Shown one piece after another: positions 8,301 to 15,306 of a stretch of DNA of 15,306 bases (position 1 is the stretch's first letter; every line of letters starts with the position of its first letter). The notes beneath the pieces are model-generated. The model saw nothing but the letters and a program-made list of their open reading frames with translations. It ran no database searches and had not been told where the DNA came from. The stretch is taken from contig QAXH01004083.1 in the NCBI GenBank assembly GCA_004335635.1, positions 1,224 through 16,529 of the forward strand. Reading direction: 5' to 3'. This DNA is from Chloromonas sp. AAM2 (lineage: Eukaryota; Chlorophyta; Chlorophyceae; Chlamydomonadales; Chlamydomonadaceae). The position numbers were made by a program, and so were the translations under genes.

Positions 8301-8730
8301 GCCACTGTAGGGTTGACTCACTGCCAGCAGCACATGGACAAGAAAACTGACAGGGATGGACTGGGCTGTGAGAGGTGAGACATTCAGAGGGTTGTTGGCG
8401 AGGGCTTTCCTCAGGCTTCGTTTGACCAGTGTTGGAAACCAGAGTGTGCATTTAACGTGCGTTGGTCTGCTGCCCGTACAGGAGATATGCGGTGCTATGT
8501 TCTGCAAAATATCCTGCTGCGCATCACACATCAAAATCATCCTGCTGTGGCCTGTCCCGCTGCTCTTGCATGAAGATAAGCGTGTGCAAAGACGCCCTGC
8601 TGCCCTGTCCTACATTGTGTGCAGATGCACCGTGGGTCGGCCCAACGAGGGCTGCCTGTACGTGGAGTTCGTGTCGGCAGAGGAGCGCGGCTGGTTTGGG
8701 GACATGACGGCGAACTGCACCATCATGTGA
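5316..8730 (+). CDS. DUF1771-Smr domain protein, 200 residues, six exons
   Basis: Exons: 5316-5456, 6156-6229, 6651-6703, 7648-7724, 8141-8292 and 8625-8730. All introns are GT-AG, and the splice phases (0, 2, 1, 0, 2) close into one frame of 603 bases. The start ATG has a good context (AAACAATGG) and an in-frame TGA lies just upstream at 5307. Residues 1-30 are a short N-terminal segment with a Gln-rich run. About 38-95 is DUF1771, a helical region with NRGDHEGARKYSEMGKQLDR. About 104-181 is the Smr domain, with IDLHGL at 106-111 and GKGLHS at 140-145, the two family signatures, and NEGCLYVEF near the end. Smr domains bind nucleic acid, and some are endonucleases acting on DNA or on RNA in ribosome quality control. 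The compact DUF1771-Smr architecture is widespread in eukaryotes, but its exact role is unclear. Gly-2 (MGNIIGF) fits an N-myristoylation pattern and the C-terminus, CTIM, fits a CaaX box, so membrane attachment is possible. Confidence 0.92.
5457..6155 (+). other. CATG-rich intron 1 of the Smr gene
   Basis: This 699-base intron contains 17 copies of CATG, against about 3 expected by chance at even composition. Many lie inside longer palindromes such as GCATGC or ATGCAT. Intron 2 (6230-6650) has about 11 in 421 bases. Open frames in the intron have no domain and are not conserved-looking. Confidence 0.7.
6789..6820. repeat. A-rich tract next to repeat copy C
   Basis: Runs of eight or nine A separated by single G occupy intron 3 of the Smr gene and end immediately before repeat copy C. 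A similar shorter tract abuts copy A at 2109-2122. Confidence 0.85.
6821..6875 (+). repeat. Dispersed repeat family, copy C
   Basis: The core at 6821-6840 is identical to copy A. It is followed by GCCAGGAACCAGTGTTGG, which lines up with the hairpin regions of A and B, though the stem is mostly lost. The base pair before the core differs (GAAG instead of GATG). Confidence 0.75.
6941..6960 (+). repeat. Dispersed repeat family, diverged copy E
   Basis: ATTGCCACTTCTGGGACAGC matches the core at 16 of 20 positions, including an unbroken TTCTGGGACA. It lacks the flanking hairpin. Confidence 0.4.
7211..7234 (-). repeat. Dispersed repeat family, copy D (inverted)
   Basis: Read on the minus strand this is GATG followed by the exact 20-base core, as in copies A and B, and then T-rich sequence. 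The downstream hairpin region is absent. Immediately before GATG on the minus strand is a partial second copy of the core word, TTCTGGGA. Confidence 0.75.
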
Positions 8731-9964
8731 TAGGGATGGGCTACCACGTAACCCACCTGGATAACCGCCACGTGACCCACTTGGATGATACACAGCTCGC
8801 CAGCTGTGGTCTCTCAGTCTCATTCATGCCATTTCGTGACTATGTGGGCTTCTTGCATCCTGATCGGCAAGAGTATTACCCATGAAAGGTGATCATCATC
8901 AACACATGGCTTTTCGTAGGCAAAACAGCCTAGGCACTCACCAGCGGCCACATCATCCCCCAAGCAAAGCCTGATGCTCTCAAGTCTTGAAGTGACCTGC
9001 GACTGGCCATCATGCGATTCCTTTAGCGGCTCAAGGAAAGTACATTTGGACCTCAGCAGTGCCCACTGCATGTGATTTGAGATTGAGTACCCACTCATGC
9101 ACCTTTGGACGCATAGCGTTCAACGCCTGCCTTTCATTTTTTTTCCATCTAGTTGGTGTGCACACCTACACGTTCCTTGCAATCCCTGGCACCTTCCAAA
9201 GGCAGTATGCCGCTACACATGCACGCCCACCTACCGGTACTGTCGGACATTATTGACGCGCTTCCGCATGTATACCTGCGCCGGGCTAGCTCACCTCCTG
9301 ATGCGCAATCGGTGATTTCTACTGCCTTTCTACCATGTATGCTTGCTTCGGACACAATGTTGCTTGATCACATCCTTGAGTGACGTTAGGACCGGTGTCT
9401 GAGCTGCTTGCAAGTCTGGCATGGAAGGCAGCATGGCTGTGTGATACGCGACCTTCTCCTGCATCATGGCTTGTGCGCTTGACCAAGTGACCAAACTGTG
9501 GTATGATGTGCTGTGCTCCCTTGCACGGCACATGTGCTGTGCTCCCTTGCACCGAACACGGCCGTGAAAAGCTCAGGAAGCATCAGGGGGTGGCAGAGAC
9601 ATAGGCTCACATTCCTGTCCAAAATGTGGCCCCGTGTTCTCTGCGGAGTGGCAAGAGAGCAGCACACCTGCAGAGGCACTGGTGCCGATATCCTAAGTTG
9701 GCCTCCGACCAGCTGGGTGCAGCTCTCTTGGCATGCAGACTCAGTGTTCAGTTGGCCTCATGCTGTGGGGTGGAGTTCGCTGTGGCTCTCAAAGTGCCAC
9801 AACTGGCGTTTTCATGTCCTCGGATGCTGAGTGGATTTTGACGGGCAGGCAACTACCGTAGTTCTTCGAAGTCAACACGAGCTAACTGAAGTCATCGCGG
9901 CCCTCGTGTGTATCGTGTTTGAACTGATTGCCGGTGGACCTCGTATAGATTCTCGTGTTTTCAA
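8731..9964. other. Intergenic stretch downstream of the Smr gene, no assignable gene
   Basis: Contains the Smr 3' UTR, whose end I cannot place because no TGTAA or AATAAA is seen near the stop. Several open frames of 65-105 codons occur on both strands. One at about 9220-9383 (plus) has some coding feel (VLSDIIDALPHVYLRRA) but no domain and no supported splice partners. Confidence 0.4.
9506..9552. repeat. 21-bp direct duplication, 26-bp period
   Basis: ATGTGCTGTGCTCCCTTGCAC occurs at 9506-9526 and again at 9532-9552 with no mismatch. The word CTCCCTTGCAC also recurs once near 12080. No function is apparent. Confidence 0.8.
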
Positions 9965-10258
9965 ATGGATGGCCGGGCTTATGTGACCCAGGATCCTTTG
10001 CTGGATAGCAGCGACAGTGTGCTGCTATCAAGCATGCTACCAAGGCTGGTGTATGGTATAATACCAGCCAGATGGATACTGGAGCAATTCAAGCTTGTTT
10101 TCAGTGCCTTTCACGTTGGAAATCGTTTGTTAAAGGTCTTTTGCAAATTTTGCGTGCTTCAAAGAAATATTTCGTTGAAAACAATCCTTGTGTCGGTAGG
10201 CCAGGAAGGACGGCAGGGTTCAGACATGAGCAAGCCTTTCTTTAATGCTATCACTTAA
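9965..10258 (+). CDS. Open frame of 97 codons, doubtful gene
   Basis: It begins with ATG and encodes MDGRAYVTQDPLLDSSDSVL, then a hydrophobic and basic segment containing RWILEQFKLVFSAFHVG. There is no recognised motif. It lies about 1 kb upstream of the thioredoxin-fold gene and could be an unlinked small gene, a 5' exon of that gene cut by an unseen donor, or chance. A later half rich in Cys, Lys and Phe looks less gene-like than the first. From 10259 to 10861 I see nothing supported. Confidence 0.2.
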   Translation: MDGRAYVTQDPLLDSSDSVLLSSMLPRLVYGIIPARWILEQFKLVFSAFHVGNRLLKVFCKFCVLQRNISLKTILVSVGQEGRQGSDMSKPFFNAIT

Positions 10259-10961
10259 TTGCGACGAGATATTGATTTCATGAGCGGGGCCCACGTGCAC
10301 CGAGCGCAAACACCAACAAGAGATGAGGCTGGATACCGTCCTGACCAACCCTGAGCAACAGAAGGCAACTTCAAGACGCAAAGAGCAGAAAACGCAGAAG
10401 TCAAAGCACTGTGGACAAACAAAGGCGTACTGTCCAAGGCTGTCAGACAAGGGTTGAGCAGGCGCAGCTAGAAACAAAGGACGTCAAACAAAGTCTGGGC
10501 CTAAGATGGCTACCGTGTTAGGGCCTGGCAGTGGCTAGGATGGCCAGCATGTGCCCCATCCTGCTGTAGTCTCTGTACATGCCTGCTACCACTATCATAA
10601 TCTAAACACGCAGACAGCAAAGGTTACATGCCCATACAAGCATGCCAGCTACAGCAGTGCTTCTGCGCCATGACTGGTCAAGAGCTCACACAACGCAGCT
10701 CTAAATAGTGCCTCTCCAATGACCTGATGTCCGATGACCAGGCCAGACAAAATTCAAACGACATGCAACAGAAGCAAGAGAGGAAGTGGAAACCTGGCGT
10801 TTGTACGTTTGGATTTAAACCTTGTTAAGCAGATAGTTGCCGGCTGTGAGGCAAATGGTGAAAGGCTGCGAGACAAGCTAGCCCACATTTGATCAGGCCT
10901 TGCAAATCGCGACTTGTCGTTTTGGCGGCCGCCATCGCGAAGCTGGCCCGAAGCTGGGCAG

Positions 10962-11094
10962 ATGACACACCTTGGCCGCTGTCCGGCACCGGCAGCACCC
11001 TGCACCCGGCCCTCGCGCTTCTGGCCAAGACAGCTTGCATGCATCAAGCGAGGACTTCAAACCCGGTGTCGAGCTGCCCAGCGGGACTTGTGGG
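10962..11094 (+). other. Candidate first exon of the thioredoxin-fold gene
   Basis: An ATG at 10962 opens an Arg/Pro/Cys-rich frame (MTHLGRCPAPAAPCTRPSRF) that reaches the strong donor GTGGG|GTGAGTCC after 11094 in phase 1. This matches an acceptor CATGCAG at 11492. A second frame in the same bases, about 10889-11082, has a signal-peptide-like stretch (LVVLAAAIAKLARSWADD). It could end at CCCG|GTGTCG in phase 0 and join an acceptor two bases later, but it has no ATG. The topology of the protein predicts a signal peptide, so the second frame is attractive although its start would have to lie in an unseen upstream exon. I cannot decide between them. Confidence 0.3.
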
Positions 11095-11492
11095 GTGAGT
11101 CCATCCATGCACATGGACCCGTCATGTCCAAAAAGAACCTCGCAATCTTGCCACTCACCAAGGAAATGCATAGGATTCGCAACCACGTGTTTGCCCGCCT
11201 ATACAACGGGCTAAACAGGACTTCGCAAACTCGCCACATACCAACCCCAAGGGCCTCGCATGGGCAATGAGGCAGAAGCACACGGACAGCACAGCTATCA
11301 GCAGAAGCATGTGCATCGAACGGCCATCCATTTACAGCATACTAGCACTAGTAGCACCCTCATCAGACAGCTTGGGCAGCAGGGGCGCAAGGGCGGCCAA
11401 CCTCTGCCAGCACTAACGGCACAAGGGTTTAAGCCATGAAGGGTGGCTGGCAGCAAAACGGCGCTAACCTTGGTTTGTTCTGACGCATGCAG

Positions 11493-14238
11493 AGTATGAT
11501 GGAACTCACGTGCAGTCGATGAACCTGGACACATTGAAAGCACTGCACCGGCTCTCCTACGGACACAGGGCCCGGAGATCAGTTGTGGTAGTGATTTACG
11601 ACCCAACTGACGCAGCATGTCGACAATCAGAGCCAGAGGTGAGCCAAACATCTATTGCCTTGGCGGGCCCTGAGTTGCAGCACAGCGCAATCCCGAGCTC
11701 AAGCTGATCACACAGACCCAGCCCCACCACGAAGCTATGGCAAATGCTACACGAGCCCAGCAAGTTCATGCGTCCACATGCATGGGCCACACTCGTTATC
11801 TCTGCTGTTGCTTTGCTCATGTGATTTCGGTTCACGCAGCTAGCCTGGTCAGCAGGTTAACAAGACTTTGTAATGGTCGCGGTATTGGCTTACTATCTCT
11901 GGAGCTAATGCAGGCAGATGGGCGGTTCAGCTCGTTTAGGTCAATCAAGGAGCACAGGCAGAGTACAGAAATCCATGTCGTTTTCTGCACTTATCTTAAG
12001 GAATACAGCAGGGGGGCCTACGTGTACCCAGCATGATGTGCCCTGTCTGAAGTGCCTTTCTGTGCATGCCTAATCGGCTCCCTTGCACGCAACAGCAACT
12101 GTTCTCTCGCACGCTGTCAAGTAATGACCCCAAAATTGCTACTGGGTTCTAGATGTGGAAGTCGCTGAGCCACACAACACACCCTGCATGTGATTGCTTC
12201 CTTTGTGCCTGATCAGATAGAGCGGTTGGCCAGTGGTCTGCAGCACGAGCGGCAGTTGCTGGTGGCCAAACTGAACGTCCGTACCGCCCACATGGCCCCT
12301 GGAAACCGCATCGCCAACTTTGCCAGCCCTGCCAGCACTGTGCAGTTTTTGTCTTCAATTACTGAGGTGTGTGGGTAAGGCCAGAGGCACAGCGCCCTGC
12401 AGGTAGATGTGCAGATAATGGTTGGATAGATAGACATTAGGGTTGGACTGAGGGAAGGGGCAAGCAAGGGTAGTGTAGAGAACAAGCAAACGGAAGTGGC
12501 CAGCAAGGGTGGTGCAGACAACAAGCTGTAGGGGAAGGTTGGACTGCTGGAAGCAAGGGTGGCGCTGAGATAACTGAACAAGGCGTTGTTTCCTGTTGCA
12601 ACTAGACTTCTGTGCACTTGCCGCCTTGATTGATATTTGGTTGTCCAGTTCCACTCCCGCAACAATCCCAGCCGTTCACAATCGGATCATATGCGACATC
12701 ATGTCATGTGACGACTTCCCTGGTGTAAGCATGCATCCGTAAACTGTCAGCCTGGTGGTTTCCCCCCTGCCTGCAGGCTGCCTCGCTACCCGTGGTGCTG
12801 CTGTATCCCGAGGGCGCACCTGGGCTCATGAGGTACCAAGGTAGGGCGCAGATCATCACCATTTTATAGCATTATCAGGTTTGCATCGTATGCAAACACA
12901 CAAGCAGCAGCACGGGGGCAACCGCGCTGCGGCTGAATCCATCTCCCTACAAACTCCTCAGTCCTGGCAGTCCCTCAATCATGATTTTCACAGGTCACGA
13001 GAGTGTTGAAGGTGAGTGGTCGAGCAGGGTCTGCGCCTGGTGTGGTCGCTGACAGATTGAGTGTGGATCGGGCAAGGGTTGGCAGGGTCCGCACCTGGTG
13101 TGGTCGCTGACAGATTGAGTGTGGATCGGGCAAGGGTTGGCAGAGTCCGCACCTGGGGTGGTCGCAGACAGATTGGGTGTGGATCGGGCAAGGGTTGGCA
13201 GAGTCCGCACCTGGTGTGGCCGCTGACAGATTGAGTGTGGATCGGGCAAGGGTTAGCAGGGTCCGTTCTGTGATCTTGCTTTGCAGAAGACCGGAGTCCT
13301 GGTGACGCTCGAGTCCTGCAATCCATGATTTCCATGTGCGTCCTGCCATGCCTACCTTCAACTACCCTGTGCATGCAGTTCCCGGCCCACTTACCGCGGA
13401 GTCTCTTTGCTCCGCACTCAACAGCTGCCAGCTAGCAGTGCTACCCTCACGTCCACCCCTAAAGCTACTGTCAGGCCCAGCCCGCCCTGAACAAGCCTCA
13501 GCCACAGCAGCTCCGGCACAGGACAACACACAGGCCACCACAACTGCCACTTCAACCACTACAACCACAAGCACCACAAGCACGACGGTTGGTTCTCCAG
13601 CCGTTATTAAAACGGTTGTGACGCAAACTCCTCCTGCATGGAACCGGCCGGGCAGTTACTGGACCACGGGCAAGATCTGGTTTTGGAGCTTTATTGCCGT
13701 GTCAAGGTGACGCATCATGATATGACAAAGAACGCTTTTTGATGTATGACATGAACTGATAGTGTACTGATTGTATACTAATCAATCGAATCATAACAAG
13801 TAAGAGGAATCATAGTACCAAGGCGCAAGCCAGTTTGCAGCACTGCCGTGATGATACTAGTGCAGTACTCTTATACGCGGCCACGATGCATTTGTTGAGC
13901 GTTGTGTTCATACGGTTCGTGCCGATATGCAAACCACATTCAAATGGTATCCTACATGTGCTGCTCGCAGTGTTGCTCTGCTCGTGTGGGAGAAGTGGCT
14001 CGGCCCGACCCTTGAACTCCGGGCGTTCAACGCACGGCAGGCGGCTCGCGCATCAGGCCAAGGCACTGCGGAGCTGTTCGATACCGACACAAATCTTGAT
14101 GATTTGTTCCGACTTCGAACTCTGGCTGCAAGCCAGGCTGCGCAAGGGGCTTCCTCGCCGCTTAGACTGCCCCTTGGGACTCTCAAGCCAAACAATCATG
14201 TCCAGTCTGCAGAGAAGCGAAGTTCAGAGTCTGCTTGA
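11493..14238 (+). CDS. Thioredoxin-fold single-pass membrane protein with a degenerate active site
   Basis: Exons: 11493-11638 (or from 11495), 12217-12366, 12777-12840, 12994-13011 (only 18 bases), 13379-13706 and 13971-14238. All introns are GT-AG and phases close; this part encodes about 323 residues to TGA. Counting from Tyr at 11495, about 10-145 form a thioredoxin fold. VVVVIYDPTDAACRQSEPE (30-48) aligns without gaps to the strand and active-site helix of thioredoxins, with the CGPC positions reading DAAC, so the attacking Cys is lost. SLPVVLLY supplies the cis-Pro segment and RYQGHESVE the last strand. A Thr/Ala-rich linker follows, likely O-glycosylated if luminal. A transmembrane helix (IWFWSFIAVSVALLVW) is interrupted by a phase 2 intron, and a tail of about 85 residues follows. 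This suggests a type I membrane protein of the secretory pathway with a binding or chaperone role, not a reductase (inference). It is not assigned to a named subfamily, and the N-terminus is incomplete. Confidence 0.75.
12430..12590. repeat. Diverged intronic minisatellite of about 45-bp units
   Basis: Three imperfect units share AGCAAGGGTRGYG followed by GA and AACAAG, starting near 12462, 12504 and 12551. GGTTGGACTG also appears twice. They lie in the intron between the second and third exons of the thioredoxin-fold gene. Identity between units is moderate, so the array is older than the one at 13025. Confidence 0.6.
13025..13264. repeat. 58-bp intronic minisatellite, four units and a partial
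   Basis: Units begin CAGRGTCYGCRCCTGG at 13025, 13083, 13141 and 13199, with a fifth, truncated start at 13257. Copies differ by a few substitutions. The array starts about 13 bases after the donor GAAG|GTGAGTGG and occupies much of the 367-base intron after the 18-base exon. The unit is not a multiple of three, and open frames through it on the minus strand are a by-product. Confidence 0.95.
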
Positions 14239-14351
14239 AATACTCCTGCCCTGCTGTTTTACCGGTCCCTGTATTGCCCCCTTCAAGTTGCTGACTGTCG
14301 CCTTTTTGTTGTTGGGCAGGCTGGCATCCTTGTCTCAGGCATGGCTTGCTA

Positions 14352-14356
14352 TGTAA
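14352..14356 (+). terminator. Possible polyadenylation signal TGTAA
   Basis: A TGTAA pentamer lies 114 bases downstream of the stop codon of the thioredoxin-fold gene. In chlorophyte algae this pentamer, not AATAAA, is the usual poly(A) signal. The lineage is unproven and a five-base word can occur by chance. Confidence 0.2.
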
Positions 14357-15130
14357 TGCTCGATGTATGTGGCGACTGCCATGGAGGTGTTTTCTGCGCT
14401 TGCTCATGCATAAGAGCTGGGTGATGTGTTTCAGCTTCTTTCGTCACAAATTTGTGTCTGCCCTTGAAACAGCTTCGTAGACTCCTGCCGTGCATATGTA
14501 TAGATATTGTGGCCCATATGCTGTCGTGACTTAATGCTGCTGTCTAGCCTTCGTAATGATAACACAGGCATAATCACCTACATTAGCGAGCGTGACAATT
14601 TGGTTGTTGGACAGACATCGAGTGACTAGGGGCAGGAAAGCAAAAAGGTATCGACTAAATCTATACACACCTGGCTCAAGGCTAGGCGGGAGTCGGCTTG
14701 CTGGTGTCGGCAGAACCGATCCTCACTCATTGCATGGTGGTTGAGGGTGACTACACTGAGTTGGGCTGCAATTAGCTGCCAGGAGACCGAGTGGCCCAGA
14801 CACAGAAAGGTGGTGGGCCATTACATCAATCTCCTGGTGGCGTGCCGCAGCAGTCACTAGGGTAAAGAAGGGAGAAAAGTGTGTGATAAGCTCGACAACG
14901 CACAACAAACACAGCAAAGCAAAGCAAAAACGCAGGCAAAGCTAGCACACAGCACACGAGGCCTACAAGGAAACGCAAGCAGGAGAGCCTGCATGGACTT
15001 CCACCTGGCACGCAACAGAACAGGGTGGTGTGGGCGGGAAACTAGGCAGTGCTCGCAGCACAGCGAGCACGCAGATGATTGATGTAACAACAGAATGCTA
15101 GTATTCGTGAGAAACTGCTGCACGTCATGG
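14357..15130. other. Intergenic stretch with no gene seen
   Basis: Short open frames on both strands are rich in Cys, Leu and Ser and lack domains or splice support. Around 14905-14945 the plus strand has a loose AGCAAAGCAAAGCAAAA low-complexity patch. Confidence 0.4.
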
Positions 15131-15306
15131 TGATCATATGCATGCCGGGGTTGATCATATGCATGCCGGGGTTGATCATATGCATACCGGGGATGATCAT
15201 ATGCATGCCGGGGGTGATGATATGCATGCCGGGGGTGATCATATGCATGCGGGAGTTGATCATATGCATGCGGGAGTTGATCATACGCATGCGGGAGTTG
15301 ATCATA
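15131..15306. repeat. 21-bp palindrome-rich minisatellite, continuing beyond the right edge
   Basis: About 8.4 copies of TGATCATATGCATGCCGGGGT are present, starting at 15131, 15152, 15173 and so on. The first part of each unit is a chain of overlapping palindromes: TGATCA, CATATG, ATGCAT and GCATGC. Copies fall into two subtypes, GCCGGGG/GCCGGGGG on the left and GCGGGAG on the right. The period is divisible by three and one minus-strand frame is open throughout, giving a Met/His-rich heptad such as MHMINPG, but there is no other sign of coding. Confidence 0.95.

Noticed and set aside
8820..8885. HPD tripeptide in a short frame, suggesting a J domain
   Set aside because: The frame stops six codons later and lacks the helices of a J domain. 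It falls in the Smr 3' UTR.
12975..13374. Three overlapping minus-strand open frames with repeated peptide units
   Set aside because: They arise from the 58-bp intronic minisatellite. The period is not divisible by three, so all frames stay open only because the unit lacks stops on that strand.
13287..13378. Coding continuation from the acceptor CTTTGCAG at 13286 in the thioredoxin-fold gene
   Set aside because: The phase permits it, but the frame reaches a stop at about 13436 and loses the membrane helix. The acceptor at 13378 restores a frame with a typical thioredoxin C-terminus, Thr-rich linker and membrane segment.
15042..15305. Minus-strand Met/His heptad-repeat protein
   Set aside because: It rests entirely on the 21-bp minisatellite, whose length is a multiple of three. 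There is no other coding support, and the frame runs off the window.

Overview
The window looks like nuclear DNA of a eukaryote. Genes are split by many GT-AG introns of about 150 to 950 bases, intergenic stretches run to about 2 kb, minisatellites are common, and base composition is close to half G+C. I saw no operon structure and no rRNA or tRNA. The lineage is not settled by the sequence. A microbial eukaryote (green alga or another protist) fits the gene density, the intron sizes and one TGTAA pentamer downstream of a stop codon, but this is inference.

Three multi-exon genes could be assembled by hand from reading frame, splice phase and protein family. (1) 4028-5014, minus strand: a 181-residue protein of unknown function in four exons, with an acidic Asp run and a basic C-terminus. 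(2) 5316-8730, plus strand: a 200-residue DUF1771-Smr protein in six exons. This is the most secure call; every intron phase closes and both Smr signature motifs are present. (3) About 10962-14238, plus strand: a thioredoxin-fold, single-pass membrane protein with a Thr-rich linker. It has six well-supported exons and an uncertain 5' end, and its redox site is reduced to one cysteine. Genes 1 and 2 are divergent, with only 301 bases between their start codons.

Layout: 1-345 is a 31-bp minisatellite that decays to the right. 346-3500 is mostly non-coding and holds one convincing coding exon (about 636-901) with faint likeness to Crinkler/RHS-type domains, plus scraps of possible exons. 3500-4027 holds a dispersed repeat and no gene. 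4028-8730 is the divergent gene pair. 8731-10961 has no assignable gene. 10962-14238 is the thioredoxin-fold gene, with two minisatellites in its introns. 14239-15130 is non-coding. 15131-15306 is a 21-bp palindrome-rich minisatellite running off the window.

A short dispersed motif (TTTGCCAGTTCTGGGACAAT and relatives) occurs at five places. One pair forms perfect 20-bp inverted repeats inside intron 3 of the Smr gene. The Smr protein carries lipidation-type motifs at both ends, an N-terminal Gly-2 myristoylation pattern and a C-terminal CaaX box. Nothing in the sequence indicates that the three genes act in one pathway.
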